From the NCBI GenBank assembly GCA_037501455.1, contig CM074863.1, forward strand, positions 9,358,001 to 9,422,000: a stretch of DNA of 64,000 nt, written 5' to 3'. Both the position numbers and the translations under genes were made by a program. This stretch comes from Lantana camara (lineage: Eukaryota > Streptophyta > Magnoliopsida > Lamiales > Verbenaceae). The notes under the pieces are model-generated. The model did no database searches, was not told the DNA's origin, and worked only from the letters and a program-made list of their open reading frames with translations. This document shows, piece by piece, positions 55,495 to 64,000 of the stretch (positions within the stretch are counted from its first letter, which is position 1; each line of letters starts with the position of its first letter).

Positions 55495-56588
55495 TGTTGG
55501 GAATAGTGCCCTGAAAATTCAATTTATTGAATTAATTAAACTGAATTTACAGCAAGTTATGAGTATTTCACATATTAATAATTAATAACGTGTGATGGTA
55601 TTCTTATATGAAATGTGTTTCATAGGAAAAGACTTTGAATACCGAAATCACGTGTTATTAAAGTTCTAGTCGGTAAGATAAGAATATGTTCTTATCAAGA
55701 CTATAACGTGGTTATATAAGATGATTAGTCTTTCGTCATAGGGAATGGTGATTCCAATTATAACACGTTGATGATTTTCAATAGGATTGGAAACATCGAA
55801 CTGGACCACTGAGATTATTTATTTTATACTGCTATCTAAAATAAATAAAATCTCAGGAAGCATTGTACTCTTAATCCTGATAATATTTCGGCTTTAGGCA
55901 TGTAGTGTTAGTCATTGTAACATACTCGAAGTGAGGTCTCGGTAACGGGTGGCCAAAATACTTTGTATGATTTGGTGACAGCATGAAATGTGCTAAAGAG
56001 TTATATTGATCGAGGAATCTGTGGCCTTGCTGGAAGGTAAGAGATATCCTTGAAATAGATTTGCAAAAGTTCGAATTAAGACTTTGGCCAAAGCACTTCG
56101 CGTGATGACATCACCGAAGTTGTATGATGAATGTGTTTCACATACAGAGAATTTGAACTTAAGGCGAATCAATAAATTTCAAATTAGAGATGAAAAATAA
56201 ATGATAGTAGTTGCAATTTATTTTTCATGGATATCTACACGGAGGAGTAAAATGCGAAATTATTCTAGATCGAGAAATTCGTGAATAATTTAATTAATTT
56301 TAGAGTGCAACAATATTTATTTAGTGGAATTAAATATTGTTAAACGGTAATTAATTATTGTCATGAGATGATAATATATTAATCCGTTTGGAGCTAAAAT
56401 TAATTAGTCCTGCAGGTCCCCCTGCAAGCCCCAATTAAAAACCCAAAGAGAAAATAATAAAAGGAGAAAGAGAAATGAATTTTCAAAGTGTTTGAAAATA
56501 GCCAAGGGATTTATTTTAAGAAAATAAATCAAGTTCCAAAGAGTTGGAAATGCCCGGAATTTTATTTTGGAGAAAATAAAATTTTCAT

Positions 56589-56624
<36 letters not shown>

Positions 56625-57686
56625 GGTGATGACGTGGCAGCTGACGTGGCATGCCACGTCAGCAAGTGGCCCAGGTGGCGCTGACTGGGCAGCCGCGTGG
56701 CACGCCACGTGGACGGCCCAGATCGCGCCACGTCAGCTTGTTGACCGGGTCAACGGGTCAGGGTATCGGGTCAACGGGTCGGGTTTCGGATAGGGTCGGG
56801 CCGGGTCCGGTTCCGGGTCGGACCAAACCCGGACACGTGGCAGCACCTGAAGAGGCCACGTCACCAGGAAACCCTAGCCGGCAAGTGATCACACGCGCCG
56901 CCTTGTGGCGGCGCGTGAGGGCGCGTGTGAAGTCCGTTTTCCGCGTTCTCGGCGGCGTTGAACTCGTGGCTCTGAGATCTACGACGTGGTTACCTTGGTT
57001 TTCGTGTCCAAGTTGTACACGCAAGTGGGATGTGAAATTACCATTTTGCCCTTGCTTTTGAATCCAAAATGACCGAAATGCCCTCGGTTTTTCCCCTATA
57101 AATAGGGGCCTTGGGTCTTCATTTCTCATTCAACATTTTGGGAAAGGTTTTGGCTAATCCTTAGCTTTGAAACCATGTCCCATTCTCCCAGTTAATTCCG
57201 ATTTATTTCGGAATTAATTTTAATTAGGTGTTTATATATAAACGCCTGATTTCGGGAGAATAAACCCTGAAAAGGGTTTTTAGTTTAAATTTTATTTTCT
57301 CTAAGTATTTAGAGAAATACTTTCGGAGCCCACGCTCCGAGGGTGTCCCTGGGGATATTGCAGGGAAGCTCTGCCGGTTTCACGAGTGGGCTAGGAGCTG
57401 GAAAAATGCCGTTAGATAGCCATGTTTGCAGTACGGTAATATTTTACAGTTATTTTATTTTAAGCATGATAAATTATGTGCTCTTAAGTGTTAATTGCAT
57501 GTTAGATATTTATCTGCTTAAGTGATTTAAAATTTATTATCAATTGCATGTATATACTTGAGTAGATCCGGCTAAGTCTTCCGCTTTGTATTAAAATGTT
57601 TTAGAAATGTTTTAATACTTGTATTATAAATAAAAATTTTAAAATGTGGTCCCGGACTGCTACTGTTCTGGCCCCGCATCCCAGCA
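55495..57686 (+). repeat. 3' LTR of D2
   Basis: Near-identical to the 5' LTR; A34 tract at 56590-56623; lacks 11 bp (the GTGCGACACGT part) near 56710; TATA box at 57097-57104. Confidence 0.93.
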
Positions 57687-57691
57687 GGACT

Positions 57692-58019
57692 CTCCTTCCA
57701 GTGACATTTCCTCTATTTCCGCCGCAATGTCCTCCACCGACTCAGGATGAATTCCTCTTCCCCCTTCTTCACTCAGGGGTGTGCTTTGATTCGTCCCAAC
57801 TGCCTCCCTCAAAGCAGGACCCGTAACTTCCTCTTCCACATTGGGGATGTACATCTCAGCGTTGGGGTCCTCCCATCTGTTCTTTCCGGGATGTCTTATT
57901 CCAATGCACTCTAGGGACACTTCGGGATCAGATGGGATGTCTTTGGGCCCATAATCCCCCTGTTGCTTGTCCTTGGGTTGGCTACCGGTGGGAGCGGCCG
58001 CAGATCTCTTGGGAGCCAT
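57692..58019 (-). pseudogene. Element C antisense ORF, N-terminal part of exon 1
   Basis: Minus-strand frame starting MAPKRSAAAPTGSQPKDKQQ at 58019 and running to the D2 junction, after which it would continue at 48394 downward. AAEIEEMSLEG corresponds to REIEEMSVGSS near the start of element A's aORF, which supports the choice of start in both. Low-complexity, acidic, Pro/Gly-rich. This part has no stop, but the gene as a whole is broken by D2, frameshifts and the integrase fusion. Confidence 0.78.
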
Positions 58020-58641
58020 TGGGTTAGTTTCAGAGAAGGAAAGAAGAAAATAGATGTGGGAGAGGAGTGGCGTACCTTAGCGATTTGAGGGCAATGCTCT
58101 CTGAGTTAGGTTCTTTTGAGTGTTTCGGATACTTGGAATGCTTGAACTCTAGGGTTTTCTCTTCAGAATGGCGTGAAAGAAGGGAAAAACCGCCCATTAC
58201 CCAAATCAAGATTAATTAATCCCAAATCAAGATTAATTAATCCCACGTGTTGGTTAATTAGCTTGCACCGAAAAAAGCGTAGCCCATTACCCAACGGCGG
58301 TTACACGCAGGCCGCAACCCATTCTCAAGATTTGTGTCAAGCCCCTCAAAATTCAAAAAGTGCAATCATTGCACTGACAGGAGGAAAACCTAGTGTTTCC
58401 CGCCTAGGAGTCTCCAGAAGGCACGCGCGCGTGTCCTCATCGCCCCCTTGGGTCGATGGATATTGGCTCGAAGCACCTGACTCGAATAGTGTGTTATGCG
58501 ACCCAGCTTCGCTTAAGACATCGAGTAGGCCGTCTTCCCTCTTTCCCTCAGCGATCGCAACGCCTTCCTCAAGGTCTGTCGCCACACGCGGAGTGCCACC
58601 GGACCTGGGGGGGAGGGGAGATGATAGGGGGAAAATCGGGA
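58020..58641. other. Element C region between the antisense ORF and the 3' LTR
   Basis: Non-coding. Holds a 22-bp direct tandem repeat (AATCAAGATTAATTAATCCC, about 58202 and 58223) and ends in a purine-rich PPT-like stretch (GGGGGGGAGGGGAGATGATA, about 58608-58627, then GGGGGAAAATCGGGA). No TATA box like those of E and A was found on the minus strand. Confidence 0.55.
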
Positions 58642-59315
58642 TGTCAGACTAAGCGCCAGGTGTCATTCCCACGTGGCAGTCTGCGCCACGTCAGCCCGAA
58701 GTGCTCGACCCAGGCCAGTTGTCCTTCGACCCAACACTTGGAGAAAATGGCCCTGTGCCAAGCGACAGGAGCTCTCGTCCTGGAGTCCCTTTCCGACCCA
58801 GAGAGGTGCGACCCAACGGTCAATCGACCCAAGTGTTACAGGATAACTGCATTCAATGTGCGTACCGTTCCCTATGGGCTGCATTAATTGCAGCCGCGCC
58901 AAGTACCACGGGTCTCTGTCAGGGGCAGGGAACAGTGCTTTAGCCGTAAAAGCACTGTTCCGGCCACAGGGAGTCCCTATCCCACCAGACAAGATCCACA
59001 CCACCCTGAGGGTGTACCTGCGCGCACTAAGGCTTCGCTGCCCTATAAAAACCAGTCTACATCATCGATGGAGGTAAGCTTTTCTTCACAGACTAAACTT
59101 CATACTTCCAACGCATTTCGGTCCTCCAGCTTACTGACTTGTGCGTCGGAGTGCCAAAATGGGTCCAACCCTCTCATTCCCCTGTTTTGGCCTTTGAGCT
59201 CACGTTTTGTCCTTTTTTTCAGTCGAGGAAAGCATCAGAGTATCCCCACTTTACAAATATCTTGGTTGATTGAGAGTCTTAATCGGCAGTCCAGCACATA
59301 GCCCTGATTTTGACA
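58642..59315 (+). repeat. 3' LTR of element C (674 bp)
   Basis: Bounded by TGTCAGACTAAG and GATTTTGACA (TGTCA/TGACA inverted repeat), directly after a purine tract. TATA-like CTATAAAAACC at about 59042-59052. The R/U5 block GCGTCGGAGTGCC matches element E's LTR. The 5' LTR is lost, so no age estimate or TSD check is possible; the following five bases are CCATC. Confidence 0.72.
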
Positions 59316-59854
59316 CCATCACGTTCTAATGCCGTATTTATATCCTATTATGTTGTATAATTTTATGGGAAGTAAAGTAAAAATATTTCAAATTGATGGG
59401 GGAGTTATTTCAAACTGCTCCTAAATTTAAATTTTAAACACGTAAATCTCTTATTTTAAGTTGCTCTAATTTGTATTGGACTATTTTTATATTTTTGTTA
59501 AAAGAAATGATACATTAAGCTACATATAGTGCTAAAATAGATATAAATATTTTCTTTTCTCGGAGAAAATACTAAAATAGATAAAAGATATAAAATATGA
59601 AGTTTAAAATTGAATAACAAAAAATAAAAATTGAATGGCATAAAAAATAGACACCCGCATTTAACCTAAACAACGCTTTTAAATTTTAATTGCATGAATG
59701 AATGGGCCCACTCACAAAAGTTAAAGTCGTGTTACAAAGACCAGAAAGGAAAATGCGCACAGTACGCCCCGCGCATCTTAGCCCGAACCCAACTCAAAAA
59801 TAAACCAGACCCGCAACCGCAAGGAAAGAGGTCGAAATCACTTCTCCACCTCCG
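59316..59854. other. AT-rich intergenic DNA upstream of the DUF1639 gene
   Basis: No gene or recognisable repeat. It contains the distal promoter of the downstream gene; no specific element was identified with confidence. Confidence 0.5.
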
Positions 59855-59863
59855 TATATAAAT
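59855..59863 (+). promoter_or_regulatory. TATA box of the DUF1639 gene
   Basis: TATATAAAT about 170 bp upstream of the ATG, followed by a C/T-rich stretch suitable for a transcription start around 59885-59895. Confidence 0.6.
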
Positions 59864-60019
59864 CACGCAGCTTCCACTTCCCGGCGATTTTCCCATAATA
59901 ACACACCCCAACAACAAAACAAACCCTTCTCCCCTTTCATTCTAGTTTCTTCTCTCCGCTGCAATAATTCTTGATCGGAATTTCAAGACCGAAGCCTTTT
60001 CAGTTTGCCACTGTTGTTG

Positions 60020-60031
60020 ATGAAGGCTTAA
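60020..60031 (+). CDS. Three-codon upstream ORF abutting the DUF1639 start
   Basis: ATG AAG GCT TAA ends at 60031; the main ATG begins at 60032 (TAAATGGCTATGG). The stop touches the start, so ribosomes using the uORF would have to reinitiate at once or move to the second in-frame ATG at 60038. Presence is seen; effect on translation is inferred. Confidence 0.5.
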   Translation: MKA

Positions 60032-61110
60032 ATGGCTATGGGGACAGAGAGATCCAAGCCGCTTCACAATTTCACGATGCCGTGCGAGCTCCGGTGGGGG
60101 AATCAGCGGTTCCTCCGCTGCATGAAGGTCAACTCCGGCGGCCATATCTCGGCCTCCCGCCGCGCCGCCGATTGTTCCAATTCTTCCGATCAGCGGCACC
60201 ATGGCAATTCTGTCCAACAGCCGCGCACCTCCAGAGATGGAGAGAGGGGAAGGGAGAAAGAGTCGTCGTCTGAGTTTCTGCATGGATCTCGCAAGGTGGG
60301 GCCTACTCAGCCTCCGGCGCCGGACGGCTGCCGGAGATTTAGCCACGACGATGATGGGATTGCTGCTATGAGAGAGAAAGTGTTGTTCGATCTCCAGACG
60401 GCGGCGGACATGATGAAAGACGCGATTTTTAAGGATGGCATCAACGAAGGCGAGGTATCTGGCTCTCCGCCGCCGCCGCGGCCGATTGTGGCCCCGGCGG
60501 AAGGTGAGGTTTCCAGGCCGTGGAATTTGAGGACGAGACGAGCTGCTTGCAAGACGCCGGTGAGTAGGTTCGTCACCTCCAAAAACGGTGGTTCCACCGC
60601 CGCCGTCGCCGAGAACGAGAACTCCATCAGCAAACCTCTGACGGTGGATTTGATGAAACCCAACCCACGATTTTCCCCGATGAGGGCAGGTTCTGCGGCA
60701 GCCGCCGACAAGTCGCCCAGGGTAAAGAGTGGCGGCGGCGGCAGCGGTGGCGCGGTGACAGGAGAAAAGAGGGATCGGCCGAAGTTCTCGGTGGCGCTTT
60801 CGAGAAAAGAAATCGAAGAAGATTTCTTGGAGCTGGTGAATCACAGACCGCCGCGCAGACCCAAAAAGAGAGCCAGGTCTATTCAGAGACAATTGGATGT
60901 AAGTACATATCAAAATTGTAGTCCCAATTGAAATCACAAACTTTCAAGAACGCATCTTTTTCGTCTCTTCTTCTTTTCCCTGATTTCCAAAGCACTGTTT
61001 CATCGATTGAATTTTCGTTTATTGGGATTTTCCGGCAGGCCTTATTTCCAGGACTCTGGTTGACAGAAGTTACACCTGATATGTATAAAGTTCCTGAAGC
61101 TGCTCCATGA
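60032..61110 (+). CDS. DUF1639 family protein, two exons, 312 residues
   Basis: Exon 1 is 60032-60898, intron 60899-61038 (GTAAGT ... CGGCAG), exon 2 61039-61110, phase 0. The N-terminus TERSKPLHNFTMPCELRWGN and RFLRCMKV are the usual start of this plant family. The middle is a low-complexity Ser/Gly/Pro/basic region. The DUF1639 signature is KFSVALSRKEIEEDFLELVN and PPRRPKKRAR (about residues 249-280), completed across the splice by LFPGLWLTEVTPDMYKVPE. Completing the family motif supports the intron. Function is unknown; a nuclear location is possible from the basic PKKRAR stretch. It is a host gene, intact, convergent with nothing, about 0.7 kb from the end of element C. Confidence 0.92.
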
Positions 61111-62515
61111 CTTCTCCATGGGTCAATTCTGAAAGGATGAACTAATCTAGTGACACACACGATCGTCCGGCATTGCGAATTCGGGATCCGATCCAAATGC
61201 TCCTCGACTCCTCAGGATAAATGCTAATTTTTGTCTTTATAACTGTTCATACTTTAGTTTTTGTTTCTGGAGAATAAGGCCAGATATAATGGAATGGGTT
61301 GGTGGGCAGTTTTTTGTTTCTTTTTTGTTTTCGAGAGCAAGTTGCTTGCTTTTATGATATATCCAAGTTTAATCTTAAGAGCAATATTTAGTGGTTGTTC
61401 ATATTGATTAGACCCCATTGTTGTTAATTGTTACCACTCATTATGTTTCTGGGCTTTCTGTTGATTTATTATGCCTTAATATGCTACATCTTTTTCTTCT
61501 GTTTGAGTCATTCCAATACATGTATAAATTTTGGGATCCAAATGTCAACACTAAAAAGTCTTGTCTATGAAATTCAGTGCACCAGAATTCTCTCAACTGT
61601 TTCTCCTCTTCTCATGCGTCTCCATTTGCAGTTGTTATTTGGTTCAGATTCCACCCAAGTTCTTGGAACTTTCAGAAACAGATTTCTTTCTGTTGGGTTA
61701 TGAATGATAATTTATTAGCAGGTTTCATTAATATATGTATAGCAATTATGGGGTATTGTATTGTAATTCAAACTGTTGCCATCTTTTTCTTGAAATTTCA
61801 AAATCTACAGAGAACTGAGAAGCATCATCCTTCTGTTGAACATAGCAGGCCAGCTTGAAAGTTTTTTTCACTCCGTTGGATCAAACCCACCATCTTCGAT
61901 ATCCGAAACCTCCATTAAAATCTGATCTGAGAAATGAAGATCAAAGGGAGAATCTTGCCTTCAAAATGTTAATCTGGCTGGTAGTTCCTTGAATGATATG
62001 AAGTTTCATCAGGAAAAGAAAAGGAGAAATGAAATCTTTCAGATCCATCTTTGATGTGCAGGAATCCATTATGATCATGTTTTTATGGTTCTGAGCATTG
62101 AAATTTTCGTAGCTGGTGGCTGAGAATTTCTTTTGGTTTAGTTCCCTGCCTTAAATTAGTCATTGACTAATGTAGACCATTCATTTTATCTGCACGCATT
62201 CAAACGTTGCTCTATTCTCACGCTTTCTACGCATTTCGTTGTGCTCTTCTGTACTCCATGAGTTGGAGGCTTAGAGCAAAGCTAAATCGTGTTTTCCCGA
62301 TTTGACACTTTAACAATAATATGGGTTTAAAATATTTATATTTTGAATTATATTTATAGTTAAATATAATCTATTAAAATTTTGATTATTTGAAAACATA
62401 AAAATTAGATCCACCACTATACTAATTTAACGAGGTTTGGTGTTCGAATCCATGAATGTCTAATCCACGACACTGCTGTTACTGTGACCGTGAATCTATT
62501 CTGCAGTAGTTGATC
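61111..62515. other. 3' region of DUF1639 gene and intergenic spacer
   Basis: No supported coding region. Candidate 3'UTR runs past 61111 with weak poly-A-like ATAAAT (61216) and AATAAGG (about 61273); no clear end. AT-rich from about 62290. A GTTCGAATCC sequence near 62440 resembles a pol III B box but no tRNA or full SINE was found. Confidence 0.5.
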
Positions 62516-62562
62516 GGCCCAATGGACAGCTCAGTAGCTGTATTTGGACTCATATCGGCCCA
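62516..62562 (+). promoter_or_regulatory. Two site II-like GGCCCA motifs upstream of GlnRS
   Basis: GGCCCA at 62516-62521 and 62557-62562 (reverse TGGGCC). Paired site II elements are typical of plant promoters for translation and ribosomal genes and bind TCP factors. The assignment is by motif only. Confidence 0.5.
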
Positions 62563-62746
62563 ATTCTTCTCCATTGACAAAGATTGAAGAAATCACAAAC
62601 AAACAAGAAGAATAATGAAAAATATCTTTAATTGAGATATTCAACTTGCCGAATTCTGACCCTTGATTCTCTCTGATTCCCAAGCAAAGGCTTTTGTCCA
62701 AGGAAGAATCTCTCGGCAGGAGAGAATCTCGCAGTTGTCATTCTCC

Positions 62747-62753
62747 TAGGGTT
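62747..62753 (+). promoter_or_regulatory. Telo-box upstream of GlnRS
   Basis: TAGGGTT (reverse AACCCTA) about 105 bp before the ATG. Telo-box plus site II is a known combination in genes of the protein synthesis machinery. Confidence 0.5.
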
Positions 62754-62858
62754 ATAATACCAGCTTCACATAGAGAGAGGGGAGAGAAGTAAGCCCATTT
62801 GATATATTTCTATTTTGCATTTGAACCAAGTGCAATTAACAGCTGCAGAAAAAAAAAG

Positions 62859-63828
62859 ATGGTGGGGAAAAACAAGGGTGAAGGCGGCGGGGTGGAGCCA
62901 TTGGATTTGTTTCTGAAGATTGGTTTAGATGAAAGGACGGCCAAAAACACTGTTGCTAATAATAAGGTCACTGCTAATCTGACCTCTGTCATTCATGAGG
63001 TATGTATGATTTTTGGGCAGTTTTGTGGGGTGGATGATGCGTTTCTATGGTATTTATTGTTTCTGCATTTGGGTTTTGCTTATATGTTGCTGAAGAGGAA
63101 TTAGAACCGAGGAAAATTGGTAATTGCAAAAAGGAAGTTTTATATGGACGTAGTTGAACTCTCGATTGATATGTTTGAGGTTTCTGCAAGTTTGCATGAG
63201 GATTGCCTGTCTTGAAGAGGTTGAAAATAATACAGCAGATAATCTTGGTAGAGCCGGGCTGTTGTTGTTTCCGGAATAAGTTGATAAACAAGAATTTTCA
63301 TTTCTATGTAAGAAACACAAGTTGAGGAATATATTATATGTTTAAGGGTGTCAATCTTATGCAAGCTGAAATGCAGAAAATTTTAGACTTCTTTTTTAGC
63401 AACAATAAAATTCACCTGTTTGTAATAGAATTAAGTCATTTTGGCGGTTTGGAAGATAATTTTACTTTTTGAACATTTTACTTTCTGAATATTGAATTGT
63501 TGTGAAATTTAGAAAGCAAAAATGAAAGACGTGCAAAGACTCTTTTTATGACTTACCGAGATGGTTGATAGAATCGATAAATAAAATATGTGCACACATC
63601 ACTTTGGAGATAGAAAATGTTGATTTAAATGTATAGTGAGTAAAATGAGGGGACTCTAATTTAAAGTAATTTTGTGTTTTCTGGATTTATGGTGTCTGAT
63701 CAGAAGTAAGATGCTTGTATGATGGTTTTACCTGCAGAAGCTGTTTCTTATAGTTGATCTTTGGTACGTTATTTCAGGCTGCTGTAACTGATGGTTGTGA
63801 TCGGACAGTTGGAAATCTACTCTACTCT
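62859..63828 (+). CDS. Glutaminyl-tRNA synthetase, 5' exons (gene continues past the window)
   Basis: Exon 1 is 62859-62999, intron 63000-63777 (GTATGT ... TTTCAG), exon 2 63778-63828, next donor GTAAGT at 63829. The peptide has EPLDLFLKIGLDERTAKNTV, NNKVTANLTSVIHE and then AAVTDGCDRTVGNLLYS. This is the N-terminal appended domain of eukaryotic glutamine-tRNA ligase, which helps bind tRNA-Gln. The catalytic Rossmann fold and anticodon-binding domains lie beyond 64000. An in-frame ATG 20 codons upstream (62799) encodes an unrelated hydrophobic stretch; the ATG at 62859 fits the family start. The enzyme charges tRNA-Gln in the cytosol. In Arabidopsis the homologue is At1g25350 (OVA9), from memory. 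Confidence 0.92.
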
Positions 63829-64000
63829 GTAAGTTGGTATTTCTTCAGTGGTTTTGTGCTTAACTGATTTAGTTATTCCATAGCCTCTGTTCAATTTCTT
63901 GTTTCCTTTCAAGGCTAGTCGAAAAAATAAGGCTAAAATTGTCATTTATTATAAATTCTTGTGATACTGATATCAAACAAATTGTGATTTATTACTCGAG
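63829..64000 (+). other. Start of GlnRS intron 2
   Basis: Begins with the consensus donor GTAAGT, T-rich, no acceptor with coding continuation seen before the window ends. Confidence 0.7.

Larger units (their letters stand above)
48395..57686 (+). mobile_element. D2: very young, non-autonomous Ty1/copia element nested in element C
   Basis: LTRs of 2200 bp (48395-50594) and 2192 bp (55495-57686), TSD GGACT, PBS and PPT. The LTR differences I found are one substitution (48667 G versus C in the 3' copy), an 11-bp deletion in the 3' LTR near 56710, and poly-A length (31 versus 34). These indels explain the 8-bp length difference exactly. The internal 4.9 kb is a ruined copia pol, yet LTR identity implies very recent movement, so it was presumably copied by proteins from another element. 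Confidence 0.93.
31950..59315 (+). mobile_element. Element C: old, 5'-truncated Tat-type Ty3/gypsy element split by three copia insertions
   Basis: Pieces of one plus-strand gypsy element lie at 31950-33848, 35815-37961, 47358-48394 and 57687-59315. They carry gag, protease, RT, RNase H, the start of integrase, part of the antisense ORF, and the 3' LTR. The intervening blocks are a solo LTR, D1 and D2, each with its own perfect 5-bp TSD, so the pieces join cleanly. The 5' LTR and gag start are missing and pol has several stops and frameshifts. An internal deletion joins integrase to the antisense exon near 47672. About 6.7 kb of C remains. Confidence 0.88.

Noticed and set aside
59942..60937. 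331-codon minus-strand frame opposite the DUF1639 exon
   Set aside because: Shadow of a GC-rich real exon; the plus-strand frame has the complete DUF1639 signature and splice sites.
61428..61858. 91-93-codon frames downstream of DUF1639
   Set aside because: Hydrophobic, low-complexity translations of T-rich DNA with no family match; more likely 3'UTR or spacer.
62435..62450. GTTCGAATCC as a tRNA gene or SINE
   Set aside because: Only a B-box-like decamer; no A box, cloverleaf or flanking duplication seen.
62799..62858. In-frame upstream ATG extending GlnRS by 20 residues
   Set aside because: The extension is not part of the family N-terminus, and the ATG at 62859 gives the expected start just before the first domain.

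Overview
The window is plant nuclear DNA, most likely from a eudicot. The evidence is Tat-type Ty3/gypsy and tRNA-Met-primed Ty1/copia retrotransposons, plus two spliced plant genes at the right end: a DUF1639-family gene and the 5' exons of cytosolic glutaminyl-tRNA synthetase. About 54 of the 59 kb left of these genes is a nested stack of LTR retrotransposons. Boundaries below were read by eye from LTR termini, target-site duplications (TSDs), primer sites (PBS) and polypurine tracts (PPT).

Layout. (E) 1-4753: 3' part of a Tat-type gypsy element: integrase C-terminus, a 77-bp tandem repeat, a three-exon antisense gene (aORF), PPT and a 642-bp 3' LTR. 4754-5708: AT-rich spacer. 5709-7230: truncated copia LTR. 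7231-7566: half of a host tandem duplication. (A) 7567-30298: complete Tat element with 853-bp LTRs and TSD GATTC. It carries gag-pol, integrase, 3'UTR repeats and a spliced aORF. It is interrupted by (B) 13543-23692, a complete minus-strand copia element with 1955-bp LTRs, TSD TCCAG and an intact 1306-codon polyprotein. 30304-31949: host sequence, including the second duplication unit. (C) about 31950-59315: old, 5'-truncated Tat element with its own 3' LTR. It was split by a solo LTR of the B family (33849-35814, TSD ATGAC) and by two copia elements of one decayed family, D1 (37962-47357, TSD ATATA) and D2 (48395-57686, TSD GGACT). 59316-64000: genic DNA.

Relative ages follow from nesting and LTR identity. 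C is oldest. D1, the solo LTR and D2 then landed in C. A landed in the host duplication and B landed in A. B's LTRs look identical, D2's differ by one substitution and two indels, and A's differ at about four sites in 853 bp.

Three signals stand out. First, a spliced, coiled-coil, probably nuclear protein is encoded antisense to pol in all three Tat elements; intron phases are conserved in E and A, each with its own TATA box. Second, D2 is almost brand-new by its LTRs although its reverse transcriptase is dead (YVDD reads YVNN) and its ORFs are broken, so it was probably mobilised in trans. Third, B has an unusually long 2.3-kb leader with four copies of a 17-nt motif and a roughly 400-bp GC-rich hairpin island.
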